DNA of 64,000 bases from contig NZ_NGLE02000001.1 of assembly GCF_002140715.2 (NCBI RefSeq), positions 724,001-788,000 of the forward strand, given 5' to 3'. Shown here piece by piece: positions 17,619 through 26,511 of the stretch. The translations under genes and the position numbers were made by a program. The notes under the pieces were generated by a model. It saw only the letters and a program-made list of their open reading frames with translations, did no database searches and was not told the origin of the DNA. The number at the start of each line of letters is the position of its first letter. Within the stretch, counting starts at the first letter, position 1. This DNA comes from Enterococcus sp. 4G2_DIV0659 (GTDB lineage Bacteria; Bacillota; Bacilli; Lactobacillales; Enterococcaceae).

Positions 17619-17834
17619 AAAAGCCGTATTTATCGAAAAAATTCCAATCTACACGACACGTATAAAGGAAAAGATGAAGATATTTTACTACTCAAACATT
17701 ATGTATTAGACAAAACTATTCATTTTCCAAATTACTTCAAAAAAAAATTTCCCCATCAAAATGATTATTTCCGATTGCATGGAGTCACATTCCAATCTCA
17801 ATTCAATGATGAGATTGGAAACAACTCCTTCTAA
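17619..17834 (+). pseudogene. Start-less coding remnant
   Basis: A 71-codon open frame with protein-like composition (KDEDILLLKHYVLDK, then HFPNYFKKKFPHQNDYFRLHG) begins right after an in-frame TAG and lacks any plausible start or ribosome binding site. It is most likely the 3' remnant of a lost gene. Near its end, TTCCAATCTCA and TGAGATTGGAA (17790-17820) form a perfect 11-bp hairpin. Confidence 0.35.
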
Positions 17835-17871
17835 TTTCCAAAGTGAAACGTTCTTACTAGGTCTCATATTT

Positions 17872-18579
17872 TTATTTTGTTAAAATAACAGTTCCTTCAT
17901 CTGCTAACGTGTTTTTACTCTCATTTTTCCCATTATCATGCCAATTTTGCCAAACTAATTTTTTTCCATTATTTAGCTCTTCTGGACTAACGCCTTTTTC
18001 TCTCCTTGATGAGCTTATGATAATACGTCCTTTTTTATTACCACCAAATAAACTTCGCTCACCTTGTCCCAAAACTAGAATAGTATTACGATCAGATGTT
18101 GTTTGATAACCATCTCGTTCTCCACTGACCTTCACAAAAGGTTTCTTCACTTCAAAGTGTATTTCATACTCAATGTCAGCTGGCAAAGTGTCTGTTGCAG
18201 GGAGTGGCACTTTTTTTATTGAAGTAATCTCCACATCATCAAAACTTAATAATTTGCCCTCATCCCATTTATTGTAGGCCATCCACCCGCCAATCGCTAA
18301 AAATAACCCAGATAAACCGCAGATGATTCCATAAAGTATCCTTTTTTTATTTTTTTCCAAACTGACTTCTTTAAACATTATCTTGTCTCCTCTTAATAAC
18401 TCGTCAAGAGATTGGCTGAACAAATCACTTATTTCAACAATTTGATTTAAATCTGGATAACTTTTCCCATTCTCCCATTTAGAAATAAGCTGTCGCGAAA
18501 CGTGAAATTTTTGTGCCAACTCTTCTTGGGTCATATTCATTTTTAGTCGCTGTTCCTTAATTATCTTACCAATATCCAT
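17872..18579 (-). CDS. XRE-family regulator with a membrane anchor
   Basis: The 235-residue protein starts with a helix-turn-helix of the Cro/CI type (residues about 6-60; MTQEELAQKFHVSRQLISKWENG). One transmembrane segment follows near 82-102 (ILYGIICGLSGLFLAIGGWM), and an extracytoplasmic strand-rich domain of about 130 residues completes it. This HTH-TM-outside layout fits a one-component sensor. The start has an AAGGAGG site. It lies at the downstream end of a run of small membrane genes on the same strand and may regulate them, which is inference. Confidence 0.8.
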   Translation of the reverse strand: MDIGKIIKEQRLKMNMTQEELAQKFHVSRQLISKWENGKSYPDLNQIVEISDLFSQSLDELLRGDKIMFKEVSLEKNKKRILYGIICGLSGLFLAIGGWMAYNKWDEGKLLSFDDVEITSIKKVPLPATDTLPADIEYEIHFEVKKPFVKVSGERDGYQTTSDRNTILVLGQGERSLFGGNKKGRIIISSSRREKGVSPEELNNGKKLVWQNWHDNGKNESKNTLADEGTVILTK

Positions 18580-18792
18580 TTTGTCCTCCTTAAATCGACT
18601 ATAAAAAAGAAACCATCAATATGCTAGAAACAGATGATAACATGGACTAAAATCAGAGCAACAAATCGTAACAATCCTCTAAAGTAGCCATCTTATAAGC
18701 TTTTCATTTTTTATGTACAACGAACAAATAATTGCGTTCTTTCATACTATATCTTTTATTTTCTCTACTATTTCTTGAAGTAGTGTTCATTG

Positions 18793-19281
18793 TCAATTCG
18801 GAACAACCTTCAAAAGTTTCTCCACTTCGTAAACCGCCTCTCCGCTCGTAAAATGAAATGTCTCCGTATCCGTATAGATAATCAACTTCGTGCTCATTGC
18901 TCTTCCACCATATCTTGTTGGACGCGAGCAAACTTTCGCTTTTATGTCACGAATTTGCCTTTTTCTAATCATTCTTTCTTCTTCGTTAATCCAAAGCGTT
19001 ATGTATCCTTTTGACATGATAATCTTAACTCTTTTGCTGAATAATTTTTTATACAACTTTTCAAAAATCGTTCCCAAAATATACCATCCCAAAATAAAAC
19101 TGCTAACAATTACTAACATATCATACTCTGTCTCTCCAAAAAGGTAAGTTACAAAATTAAGCACCATAACTATCCCTACAAAACAACAAGCAACAAAAAG
19201 AACGGCAGTGACCTTTTTTACGATACTATATTTCGAATAATTAAAGTCTGCGACTAAAAGAATCTTTATTCGTTTTTTCAT
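18793..19281 (-). CDS. Small membrane protein with C-terminal soluble domain, unknown function
   Basis: I start it at the ATG at 19281, preceded by GGAGGAG, rather than at the TTG at 19329 that overlaps the upstream stop. That gives 162 residues. Two hydrophobic segments lie near 20-45 and 58-78, and a soluble domain of about 75 residues follows with TLWINEEERMIRKRQIRDIKAKV near residue 98, like a bacterial PH-type or YcxB-like fold. The family is not certain. It is the last of three consecutive membrane genes. Confidence 0.6.
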   Translation of the reverse strand: MKKRIKILLVADFNYSKYSIVKKVTAVLFVACCFVGIVMVLNFVTYLFGETEYDMLVIVSSFILGWYILGTIFEKLYKKLFSKRVKIIMSKGYITLWINEEERMIRKRQIRDIKAKVCSRPTRYGGRAMSTKLIIYTDTETFHFTSGEAVYEVEKLLKVVPN

Positions 19282-19325
19282 CAATTTTTCTCCTCCAAAG
19301 ATCCCAATAACTATCTCTAAGATTT

Positions 19326-19730
19326 TCAACTATACTTCTTTTCATACGCCAACGAACCAAATAAATAAATCAGCCAAATAATTCCATTAGGTACCAACCA
19401 AATAATTGTATAGCCAACTAAAAAGAAAACGAGTTCACCGCCAGAGGCAGCCATTGCCCCTGCAATGAAGGCTCTTGGAATAATGAAAATCGCTACAATT
19501 CCACTAACTCCATAATAAAAATACAGAGGCTTTCTAGGTATATAAAAATGATAGGACTTTACTTCAAACCAGTTGACAAAAAATAACTTCACACCTAATG
19601 AAACAATAACTGTTAATATTACCGCTAAGTAAAAATTGCGATCACCGACGATCCGCCAACATAGTGGAAATAATATCAACTGACTTAAAAATTCTAACAA
19701 TAAAATAACACTATATTTTCCTTTATTCAT
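19326..19730 (-). CDS. Small integral membrane protein, paralogue of the upstream gene
   Basis: The ATG at 19730 overlaps the stop of the preceding gene as ATGA, a coupling arrangement; a longer frame from 19772 lacks a ribosome binding site. The 134-residue product has four hydrophobic segments. The block RKPLYFYYGVSGIVAIFIIP and the end NGIIWLIYLFGSLAYEKKYS correspond to blocks in its neighbour. I do not recognise a named family. Confidence 0.65.
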   Translation of the reverse strand: MNKGKYSVILLLEFLSQLILFPLCWRIVGDRNFYLAVILTVIVSLGVKLFFVNWFEVKSYHFYIPRKPLYFYYGVSGIVAIFIIPRAFIAGAMAASGGELVFFLVGYTIIWLVPNGIIWLIYLFGSLAYEKKYS

Positions 19731-20179
19731 CTCTTCTCCACCCCTCTTGATCCAATCACATACAACACCCAACCAATCAAATTAGGCAACCACCAAATAT
19801 AGAGAAATCCCTGAAAGAAGTAATGAAAATTCCCAGCACTTGCATACATCCCACCCCAGAAGAAAGCGATGGGATTAACAACTATAGAAACCATTCCGTT
19901 AATCCAATAATAATAGTTTAACGGTTTTCTTGGATAATTAATCTTCGGAAATACCTTTTCAATTCCCCGTAAAACAACAAACTTTAAAGGAATCGTCAGC
20001 AGCATTGCAACAATAACCAATCCAATAGAAATAAACATCCAGTAGTCACTATAGTGCAAATGAAAAAAGTAAACCAATGGTATAGAAATAATTGGTGTTA
20101 CAGTTAGTTGTGTTACTAACTCAAGATTTAAAATAAAGACATACTTCAACCAACCCATTCTTTTTTTGTTCAATAACAT
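19727..20179 (-). CDS. Small integral membrane protein, unknown function
   Basis: The 150-residue product has four predicted membrane segments and shares RKPLNYYYWINGMVSIVVNP and a C-terminal tryptophan-rich segment with the next gene. The first ATG sits only three bases after GGAGG, so the true start may be the TTG or ATG a few codons inside. It opens a three-gene set of small membrane proteins followed by the XRE regulator. Confidence 0.65.
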   Translation of the reverse strand: MLLNKKRMGWLKYVFILNLELVTQLTVTPIISIPLVYFFHLHYSDYWMFISIGLVIVAMLLTIPLKFVVLRGIEKVFPKINYPRKPLNYYYWINGMVSIVVNPIAFFWGGMYASAGNFHYFFQGFLYIWWLPNLIGWVLYVIGSRGVEKR

Positions 20180-20257
20180 CCTCCTCCTTTTTTATACCAA
20201 TTTACCTCTTATTATAGCAATAAATAGTGTGTTTTCATTCTCTATACTAAAAAAAAA

Positions 20258-20289
20258 CGAGCAAACTAATCAATTAGTTTTGGCTCGTT
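20258..20289 (-). terminator. Terminator of the DUF1002 gene
   Basis: ACGAGC and GCTCGT close a long stem that also pairs AAACTAATTGATTAGTTT. Eight Ts follow on the minus strand. It lies about 55 bp past the stop. Confidence 0.85.
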
Positions 20290-20343
20290 TCTCTTTTATA
20301 TGTGTAGCATAAAGCATCAGTTTTTTTAATTAAGATAGGTGAA

Positions 20344-21294
20344 TTATTTCCCTGTAATTGAATCCCAAATTCCACTAAAGAATCCTTTGATATTTTCCCA
20401 AAGTCCTTTAGATTTTTCTTGAATTTGTTCTTTTGTCTTAGACAAATCTAATTGTCCAACAAAGTCTTCAAAAATATTTTTATCTTTCATATCACTCATT
20501 AATGTAGTCAATTCTTTCACTTGATCAGATGTCATCACATCTTTGATTCCTTGACTTTGTAAGGCACTTTCAACGGTTTGTTGAATATCTTCTTGGGTTA
20601 GTTTTTTTCCGTCTGCTGTTTTTTTAGCTAGTTCTTTTTTGGCTTGTTCTTGCGCTGCATTTAATGCTTCGTCAGAATAACCATCTTTTGCTTTGTTTTC
20701 TTCTGTAATTTTGGATAATACATCCATTTCATCTTGGGCAACACCTACACGATCCCGATTGATAATGCCACCAGATTCTTCGACGATTTTATACACACCT
20801 GCTAAAGCACCAGAACCATCAATCGGTACTGCAGAAGCAACAGTCAGCTTTGCATCTGTAATCCCAGCAGTCAATGCTGCATTTTGATATTGGGCTTCTG
20901 TAATTTTCGTAATGTTTTTAGGTGTAGCGATATCTACAGAAATTCCCGCACCTTTTTTCTGCGTTTCCATCCGAACGGAACTATACACCGCCCACTCAGG
21001 TGTGAAGCCACCATCAGGGATAAAACTCATCAAATCTTGCCCTGTGGTTGTATATTGTGGTGTTTCTCCTTTTATTCCAAGTTCTTTCAACGTATAGTCT
21101 TTTTGCTCTTTAGTAAGTGCGTTGCCTAAAGCGACTGCATTGATTTGTAAGTTTTGTTCAGCACTACTGCTAGTTTCCGTACTCGTTGAGCTTGTTGTTG
21201 TGCTTTGCTCAGTTGCAAATGCTGCTGTTCCACTATATATACTTGTTGAAATCAAAAGTAAGCTCATCGCCAAAGCGAATTTTTTCTGTTTCAT
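20344..21294 (-). CDS. Secreted DUF1002-family protein
   Basis: From the ATG at 21294, with AGGAGG upstream, the product is 316 residues and begins with a signal peptide (MKQKKFALAMSLLLISTSIY, cleavage near AAFA-TEQ). A low-complexity Ser/Thr linker follows (STTTSSTSTETSSSAEQ). The rest matches DUF1002 (YpuA-like), with TGQDLMSFIPDGGFTPEW near residue 87 and VYKIVEESGGI near 174. The last 40 residues are amphipathic (GLWENIKGFFSGIWDSITGK). It should be exported. Function is not established in the family. Confidence 0.8.
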   Translation of the reverse strand: MKQKKFALAMSLLLISTSIYSGTAAFATEQSTTTSSTSTETSSSAEQNLQINAVALGNALTKEQKDYTLKELGIKGETPQYTTTGQDLMSFIPDGGFTPEWAVYSSVRMETQKKGAGISVDIATPKNITKITEAQYQNAALTAGITDAKLTVASAVPIDGSGALAGVYKIVEESGGIINRDRVGVAQDEMDVLSKITEENKAKDGYSDEALNAAQEQAKKELAKKTADGKKLTQEDIQQTVESALQSQGIKDVMTSDQVKELTTLMSDMKDKNIFEDFVGQLDLSKTKEQIQEKSKGLWENIKGFFSGIWDSITGK

Positions 21295-21885
21295 AAAAAA
21301 TCCTCCTAAAATAACTTCTATTTGTAACCTACTATACAACACTTTTTTTAGTTATTCCTTAAGGACGATCCTGTTTTAATAAATTTTTATTGTATGACTC
21401 TTATTTTTCATCAAATATCAAAAATACTTGGAACTTATCAACACAAGAAGCGTGTAAACGTAAAAAGAACTCGCCCTCTTCTTTTCTATTTATTGAGATT
21501 ATCCGATTTATTTGCTACCCTATTCATTTGACATTTCTTTAAATTGACAATCAATAGTCTAAACCCTATGTCATTGTCCGATTATTATTTTCCTTTAAAT
21601 AAGTAAGCAATTAAGTAAAACCTAACTCTTTTTTTACTTAGACCAATATCAAAAGGCAACTTAAAAAAGTAAAAACTCCTTACATACTTTAAAGGTTTAA
21701 ACAGTTTTAGCTAATATTGCAAAAAATCATTTTTTTCAAGTCTAAAAAGGTGGCTATTTCAAAGAAACAATTAATTTTGAGTATATACAACATGATATAA
21801 TAAAAATTGAATATAATAAAAATTATATTCAATTTTTATCTTAAATTTATTTATGAAATCAACTCGAGTAAGGAGTTGTTGTTAA
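21295..21885. other. 591-bp divergent intergenic region
   Basis: This AT-rich stretch separates the DUF1002 gene (minus) from the acyltransferase gene (plus). Apart from the inverted repeat at 21802-21837 and a TATAAT at about 21796 that may serve the acyltransferase gene, I see no gene. Short open frames here lack ribosome binding sites. Confidence 0.5.
21802..21837. promoter_or_regulatory. Perfect 16-bp inverted repeat upstream of the acyltransferase gene
   Basis: AAAAATTGAATATAAT and its exact complement flank a four-A loop. It lies immediately after a TATAAT and 48 bp before the gene start, so it could be an operator or a 5'-UTR hairpin. Confidence 0.5.
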
Positions 21886-22929
21886 TTGGTTAAGAAAAAA
21901 CTCTCATTTGAATTAATGAGAATCCTCGCTTTTCTAATGGTAGTCTTTAATCATGTCTTTCATTACCTATTTTATGGATTAGAAATTTCTTATGAATGGA
22001 ATGTTACGGCACTATTGATTGTTGTTGTAAAACCAGCTGTGCCGATCTTTATGATGATGTCAGGTGCATTATTACTAAGGAAAGAGTATTCATCAAAAGA
22101 GCTTATGAATAAGATTATTAGTGTGTTTGGTGTACTTTTATTGTTTTCATTATTTTATTATTATTTTGATCCTGAATTACAAAAAACGGAGAAAACATTT
22201 ATTTTTTTATTTTTGAGTGGACAGATTAGTAATGCCTTGTGGTATATGTACGTATATCTCGCATTTTTGATAGTTCTTCCGTTCATAAAAAAAATGGTAG
22301 ATACATTTAATGAACAAGATTATCGTAAATTCTTTTTGATTTTATTGTTCTTTTCCATGCTATTTCCTTATCTTTTAAGAGTTCTAGGTGCTGATACTTC
22401 ACAAAATGATTTTGTTAAATTCATATTAAGTCCGTACTTATTGTATTTCGTTTTCGGAAATTATTATATTAATGTGAAAAAAGGCAAACTTGAATTGTTA
22501 AACAACCGATCATACCTCGTGCCTTTAATTTATTTGGTTACATTAATATTTTCTACCGGAATAATTATTTTATCGAGGAGTAACCTTCAAGATTTCAGTC
22601 TATGGAATAACAAAGCGGATTCTTTTCAATATGGGGTATTATCGATCGCTTTGTTTTTAATGTTAAATAAAATAACGATTACATCAAAAATAATGGAGCG
22701 CGGAATTATTTTCTTAGGTTCTAAAACTTACTTTGCCTACTTGATTTCGGATTTTGTGATTCATAGTATCTATATAGATCTCTTGCAACGATTAGATTTC
22801 TTTGATAATGTATTGATCAAGTTTACCATCATCTCGATTTGCATTGCCATAATTTGCATATTATTTTCGTTAATTTTAAACCTACTTTTAGCTAGTAGTA
22901 AAAAACTAGTGATTAGCATAAAAAAATAG
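21886..22929 (+). CDS. Acyltransferase-3 family integral membrane protein
   Basis: The 347-residue protein has about ten hydrophobic segments. Its first helix carries the family's conserved histidine and motif FELMRILAFLMVVFNHVFHY near residues 6-25, and the segment VVVKPAVPIFMMMSGALLL follows near 48. Acyltransferase-3 proteins move acyl groups, often O-acetyl, onto cell-surface glycans. Translation starts at TTG with AAGGAG ten bases upstream. No glycan biosynthesis genes are adjacent, so the acceptor is unknown. Confidence 0.82.
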   Translation: MVKKKLSFELMRILAFLMVVFNHVFHYLFYGLEISYEWNVTALLIVVVKPAVPIFMMMSGALLLRKEYSSKELMNKIISVFGVLLLFSLFYYYFDPELQKTEKTFIFLFLSGQISNALWYMYVYLAFLIVLPFIKKMVDTFNEQDYRKFFLILLFFSMLFPYLLRVLGADTSQNDFVKFILSPYLLYFVFGNYYINVKKGKLELLNNRSYLVPLIYLVTLIFSTGIIILSRSNLQDFSLWNNKADSFQYGVLSIALFLMLNKITITSKIMERGIIFLGSKTYFAYLISDFVIHSIYIDLLQRLDFFDNVLIKFTIISICIAIICILFSLILNLLLASSKKLVISIKK

Positions 22930-23170
22930 ATACCCATTACTAAAAAAATAATCGAGAATGATTTCATAAATCAAGTTAAAATGAACAACTAAATATATTG
23001 AATTACTGAAAGACAACATTCCAGCTATTCAGGATTATTGCATCTATTAAACAACTTCATCAATCTTTTTCCTGGACCTTTAGTGAGCAAAGCCTAGATA
23101 ACCGGCGGAACCAAAAATAGTCCCATTAAAAATAAGCTGAAATTCACAAAATTTTTACTCTAATACTTTT

Positions 23171-23196
23171 GATGTTGGTAAAAAATTACCGACATC
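23171..23196 (+). terminator. Rho-independent terminator after the acyltransferase gene
   Basis: GATGTTGGTAA pairs with TTACCGACATC (11 bp, one G-U) around AAAA, followed by TTTTTT. Confidence 0.75.
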
Positions 23197-23341
23197 TTTT
23201 TTAATCCAAAGAATAATATAAAAGGCATCTTGATATCCTTTATAATTAGGTCAATGAAAACCATTAAAAAAGGGAGAATACACCAATTTTCATTTGGTAT
23301 GCTTGATTACTCTGCTCATATTTGCGCTCCTTGTGAATTAG

Positions 23342-23506
23342 CTATACAATCAATTTCAGTACAATAAACAGAGAATACATAATAACAATACAAACAAAAA
23401 TGATTCTATCTTTTTTTATCAAATTCCCCCTAAAATCCAAATAAATAAAACGAACGGAAGTCAAAAGTATCACTATTGAAAATATTGTGCACAATAAATT
23501 TCCCAT
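23342..23506 (-). CDS. Possible 54-residue two-helix membrane peptide
   Basis: The frame runs from ATG at 23506 to TAG and encodes two hydrophobic segments (near residues 3-20 and 36-53) separated by a charged loop (RGNLIKKDR). Hydrophobic design and length are plausible for a membrane peptide, but no good ribosome binding site precedes the ATG. It could equally be a remnant. Confidence 0.3.
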   Translation of the reverse strand: MGNLLCTIFSIVILLTSVRFIYLDFRGNLIKKDRIIFVCIVIMYSLFIVLKLIV

Positions 23507-23784
23507 AACTATTATCCAATTTTAACGAGGCTTAAAATCATAAACTAAATTTAAAATAACCCCACGACCTCTATTATTGTCCTCAAAACGATTGGCAAGT
23601 AAACCAATGTACCTAGCTAGAAAACCGCCAATTTATCTTCCCATCGCGAATAAGTTAACTTAATTTAAGCATAATCCCTCGAACAAGACAACTTATTATT
23701 ATTTAAAAAATAATATTTATTTCAAAAAAAGAGTGGACTTTCAAAACAAAACCATCAGCCTTTTAAATACATCAAAAAAACTCC

Positions 23785-23812
23785 CACCATTCAGAACGAA
23801 TCCTGAACAGTG
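23785..23812 (-). terminator. Terminator of ptsHI
   Basis: CACCATTCAG and CTGAACAGTG form a 10-bp stem with two G-U pairs, followed on the minus strand by GGGAG and seven Ts, about 20 bp past the ptsI stop. Confidence 0.8.
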
Positions 23813-23830
23813 AAAGCTTCAAATTACTAT

Positions 23831-25558
23831 TTATTTTGTATAATCCTTAACCAAGTCAATAACTTCTTCCATTGTATCGCAGTCATTCAACGCACGATCC
23901 GCAAGTTCAGCCATTTTCTTAGTGTCTAGACGTTTCATCAAGCTACGTGTTTGAAGAATAGATGTCGCACTCATTGAGAACTCATCTAAGCCCATTCCCA
24001 CTAATAATGGTACAGCCATTTGATCGCCACCCATTTCTCCACACATACCAGTCCATTTACCTTCTGCATGAGATGCGTCAATCACGTTTTTGATCAAACG
24101 TAAAATTGATGGGTTATATGGTTGGTACAAGTAAGAAACGCGTTCGTTCATACGGTCTGCTGCCATTGTGTATTGGATCAAGTCATTTGTTCCAATACTG
24201 AAGAAATCAACTTCTTTAGCGAATTTATCAGCAATTACAGCTGCTGCAGGAATTTCGATCATGATACCAACTTGGATCGTATCAGAAACTTTAGTTCCTT
24301 CAGAAACTAATTTTGCTTTTTCTTCTTCAAAGATTTTCTTCGCTGCTCTGAATTCTTTTAATGTCGCAACCATCGGGAACATGATACGTAAGTTACCATG
24401 AACAGAAGCACGAAGTAATGCACGCATTTGTGTGCGGAACATTTCGTCGCCACGCTCTGATAAACTGATACGTAACGCACGGTAACCTAAGAATGGGTTC
24501 ATTTCATGCGGTAATTGAAGATAAGGTAATTCTTTATCTCCACCGATATCCATTGTACGAACCACGACAGGTTTGCCGTTCATCCCTTCAAGTACTGCAG
24601 TGTAAGCTTTGTATTGTTCATCTTCCGTTGGGAAATCTGGAGAATCCATGTAAAGGAATTCTGTACGATACAAACCAACAGCTTCAGCCCCATTGTTGTG
24701 TACGCCTTCTAAATCTTTAGGTGTACCAATGTTTGCAGCTAATTCGATATGTTTACCATCAGCCGTAACTGTTTCTGCATGTTTTAATTTTTCCCATTCA
24801 GCTTTAAGGTCAGCGTATTCTTTGCCTTTTGCTTCAAATTCAGCTTTTTCAGCATCAGACGGGTGAACGATAACATCGCCATCGATTCCGTTAACAGCTA
24901 AAATATCGCCTTCTTTGACTTTAGCAGTGATTTCTTTTGTTCCTACAATCGCAGGAATTTCAAGAGAACGAGCCATAATAGCTGAATGTGATGTACGTCC
25001 GCCAATATCAGTTACGAATGCTTTTACATACGTACGATCTAATTGAGCGGTATCACTTGGTGTTAAGTCATGAGCAACTACAACCACTTCTTCATTAATC
25101 ATTGAAGGGTTTGGAAGAGTTACACCTAACAAATGAGCTAAAATACGTTTAGCAACGTCACGGATATCTGCAGCACGTTCTTGCATGTAAGCATTATCAT
25201 CCATTGCTTCAAACATACCAATATACATGTCTGTTACTTCTTTTAATGCTGATTCGGCATTTACTTTATTATCTTGAATATTTTGTTTGATTTGACCGAT
25301 CATTTCTGGGTCAGCCAAAACCATTAAATGTGCATCAAATACTTGCGCTTCTTCTTCACCAAGGCTTTGCGCTGCTTTTTCTCTGATTGCTTGTAACTCA
25401 GTCGTAGATTTTGCTAGAGCTTCATCTAAACGACTTTCTTCAGCAGATGAATCATCCACAGATTTTTTGTCAAAAGACAAATCAGGTTGAACTAACAGGT
25501 AAGCTTTAGCAATAGCAACACCATCACTTGCGGCAATTCCTTTTAGCATTTCAGACAT
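23831..25558 (-). CDS. ptsI: PTS enzyme I, phosphoenolpyruvate-protein phosphotransferase
   Basis: The 575-residue protein is full-length enzyme I, which takes phosphate from PEP onto a histidine and passes it to HPr. The phospho-histidine lies in [13 protein letters not shown] near residue 189. The PEP-binding barrel shows RTEFLYMD near 296, MFPMVAT near 372, [15 protein letters not shown] near 449 and the catalytic cysteine in [11 protein letters not shown] near 502. Its ATG overlaps the ptsH stop by one base (TAATG), so translation is coupled to HPr. Confidence 0.98.
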   Translation of the reverse strand: MSEMLKGIAASDGVAIAKAYLLVQPDLSFDKKSVDDSSAEESRLDEALAKSTTELQAIREKAAQSLGEEEAQVFDAHLMVLADPEMIGQIKQNIQDNKVNAESALKEVTDMYIGMFEAMDDNAYMQERAADIRDVAKRILAHLLGVTLPNPSMINEEVVVVAHDLTPSDTAQLDRTYVKAFVTDIGGRTSHSAIMARSLEIPAIVGTKEITAKVKEGDILAVNGIDGDVIVHPSDAEKAEFEAKGKEYADLKAEWEKLKHAETVTADGKHIELAANIGTPKDLEGVHNNGAEAVGLYRTEFLYMDSPDFPTEDEQYKAYTAVLEGMNGKPVVVRTMDIGGDKELPYLQLPHEMNPFLGYRALRISLSERGDEMFRTQMRALLRASVHGNLRIMFPMVATLKEFRAAKKIFEEEKAKLVSEGTKVSDTIQVGIMIEIPAAAVIADKFAKEVDFFSIGTNDLIQYTMAADRMNERVSYLYQPYNPSILRLIKNVIDASHAEGKWTGMCGEMGGDQMAVPLLVGMGLDEFSMSATSILQTRSLMKRLDTKKMAELADRALNDCDTMEEVIDLVKDYTK

Positions 25559-25824
25559 TATTCAGACAATCCTTCTTTTTGCATTGTGTCAACGATTGCT
25601 GCTAATGCATCAGCTTCGTCCACACCATCAACTGAGATCGTTACGTCTGAACCTTGACCAACACCTAGAGACATAACGCCCATGATTGATTTAAGGTTAA
25701 CAGATTTACCTTTGTATTCTAAGTTAATATCTGAGTTGAATTTACTTGCTGTTTGAACTAATAATGTAGCTGGACGAGCGTGAATCCCTGTTTCTGCTAC
25801 GATGTGAAAATCTTTCTTTTCCAT
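25558..25824 (-). CDS. ptsH: HPr, phosphocarrier protein
   Basis: The 88-residue protein carries the PEP-dependent site His15 (TGIHARPAT) and the regulatory Ser46 ([13 protein letters not shown]), the target of HPr kinase. HPr-Ser-P is the co-repressor for CcpA, so this gene bears on the cre site in front of the allantoin operon. A GAAGGAG site precedes the ATG, and the gene is first of the ptsHI operon. Confidence 0.98.
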   Translation of the reverse strand: MEKKDFHIVAETGIHARPATLLVQTASKFNSDINLEYKGKSVNLKSIMGVMSLGVGQGSDVTISVDGVDEADALAAIVDTMQKEGLSE

Positions 25825-25996
25825 ATGAATCGGTCTCCTTCGTAAGTAAAATAATTTTTATGTTAGGGTTTTCCTTTCTTGGTACGTTTCAAGTGAAACT
25901 AGATTCTGGATAATACCCTTTCAATTTTTAAGATTACCATTTTTTGTGAGTAGTTACAACACTTTTCACCTATTTTTTATCGAATCAAACTATCAA

Positions 25997-26242
25997 TTAT
26001 ATCTCTTCTTTCATGTAACGATATATAATTCGTCCATTTAATCCAGCTTCTCCAACAATGGACATTCGATCCGGCAAATTTTTCCAAGCTTCCCTGAATG
26101 AAGGGAAATCTTTTGGTTCTACAACGATTTCCGCAATCTCGCCTTCTTTTAATGCTTGGATTTGTTCTTCAAAAGGATTTTCAAACATCCTACTAATCAC
26201 TGCTTTCATGTTAATTTTTGGTCTAATAATATTGTATGACAA
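25997..26242 (-). CDS. Conserved-looking small protein of unknown function
   Basis: The 81-codon frame begins at a TTG (26242); an internal ATG twelve codons on would give 70 residues. Neither has a strong ribosome binding site. The product is mixed alpha/beta and acidic (EEQIQALKEGEIAEIVVEPKDFPSFREAWKNLPDR, quoted in part), with no membrane segment. It sits between ptsHI and clpE on the ptsHI strand. I do not recognise the family. Confidence 0.55.
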   Translation of the reverse strand: MSYNIIRPKINMKAVISRMFENPFEEQIQALKEGEIAEIVVEPKDFPSFREAWKNLPDRMSIVGEAGLNGRIIYRYMKEEI

Positions 26243-26407
26243 AAATAGAGATTTGTCTAAATTGTTCTCATTATTTCTATTAAATCACTCTAAGAAATGT
26301 CTAACTTTCTCTCTTTCCGGAAAATTTTACTACTCTTTTTCCTTTACGTTCATAGTTTCATCTTCGTTTTTTAGAGTTCAATTGCTTGATTCTTAGCTAA
26401 AAGATGC

Positions 26408-26439
26408 TATAATATTTTCAAAGGTCAAAAATGGTCAAC
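26408..26439 (+). promoter_or_regulatory. CtsR operator and extended -10 promoter of clpE
   Basis: A heptad direct repeat GGTCAAA-AAT-GGTCAAC (26423-26439) matches the CtsR operator. It lies just downstream of TGCTATAAT, an extended -10 (TATAAT at 26408-26413). CtsR bound there would block initiation until heat or protein stress inactivates it. Confidence 0.85.
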
Positions 26440-26511
26440 TAATGTTTTGACCTTGTAACTACGACTTTGATACATGATTTGTCTTATTATAGAAAGGACG
26501 TGTTTTATCCT

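Larger units (their letters stand above)
22930..23830. other. 900-bp gene-poor region between the acyltransferase gene and ptsI
   Basis: The region is AT-rich with scattered stops. A terminator is at 23171-23196, a possible 54-codon membrane peptide is on the minus strand at 23342-23506, and the ptsI terminator is at its right end. Hydrophobic remnant frames near 23040-23160 on the minus strand suggest decayed membrane genes. Confidence 0.5.

Noticed and set aside
18704..18931. 75-codon minus-strand frame overlapping the end of the small membrane gene
   Set aside because: It is out of frame with the better-supported gene at 18793-19281 and has no start signals.
21380..21500. Minus-strand 37-codon frame ending FQVFLIFDEK
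   Set aside because: It follows a stop with no start codon, is too short to judge, and has no recognisable similarity.
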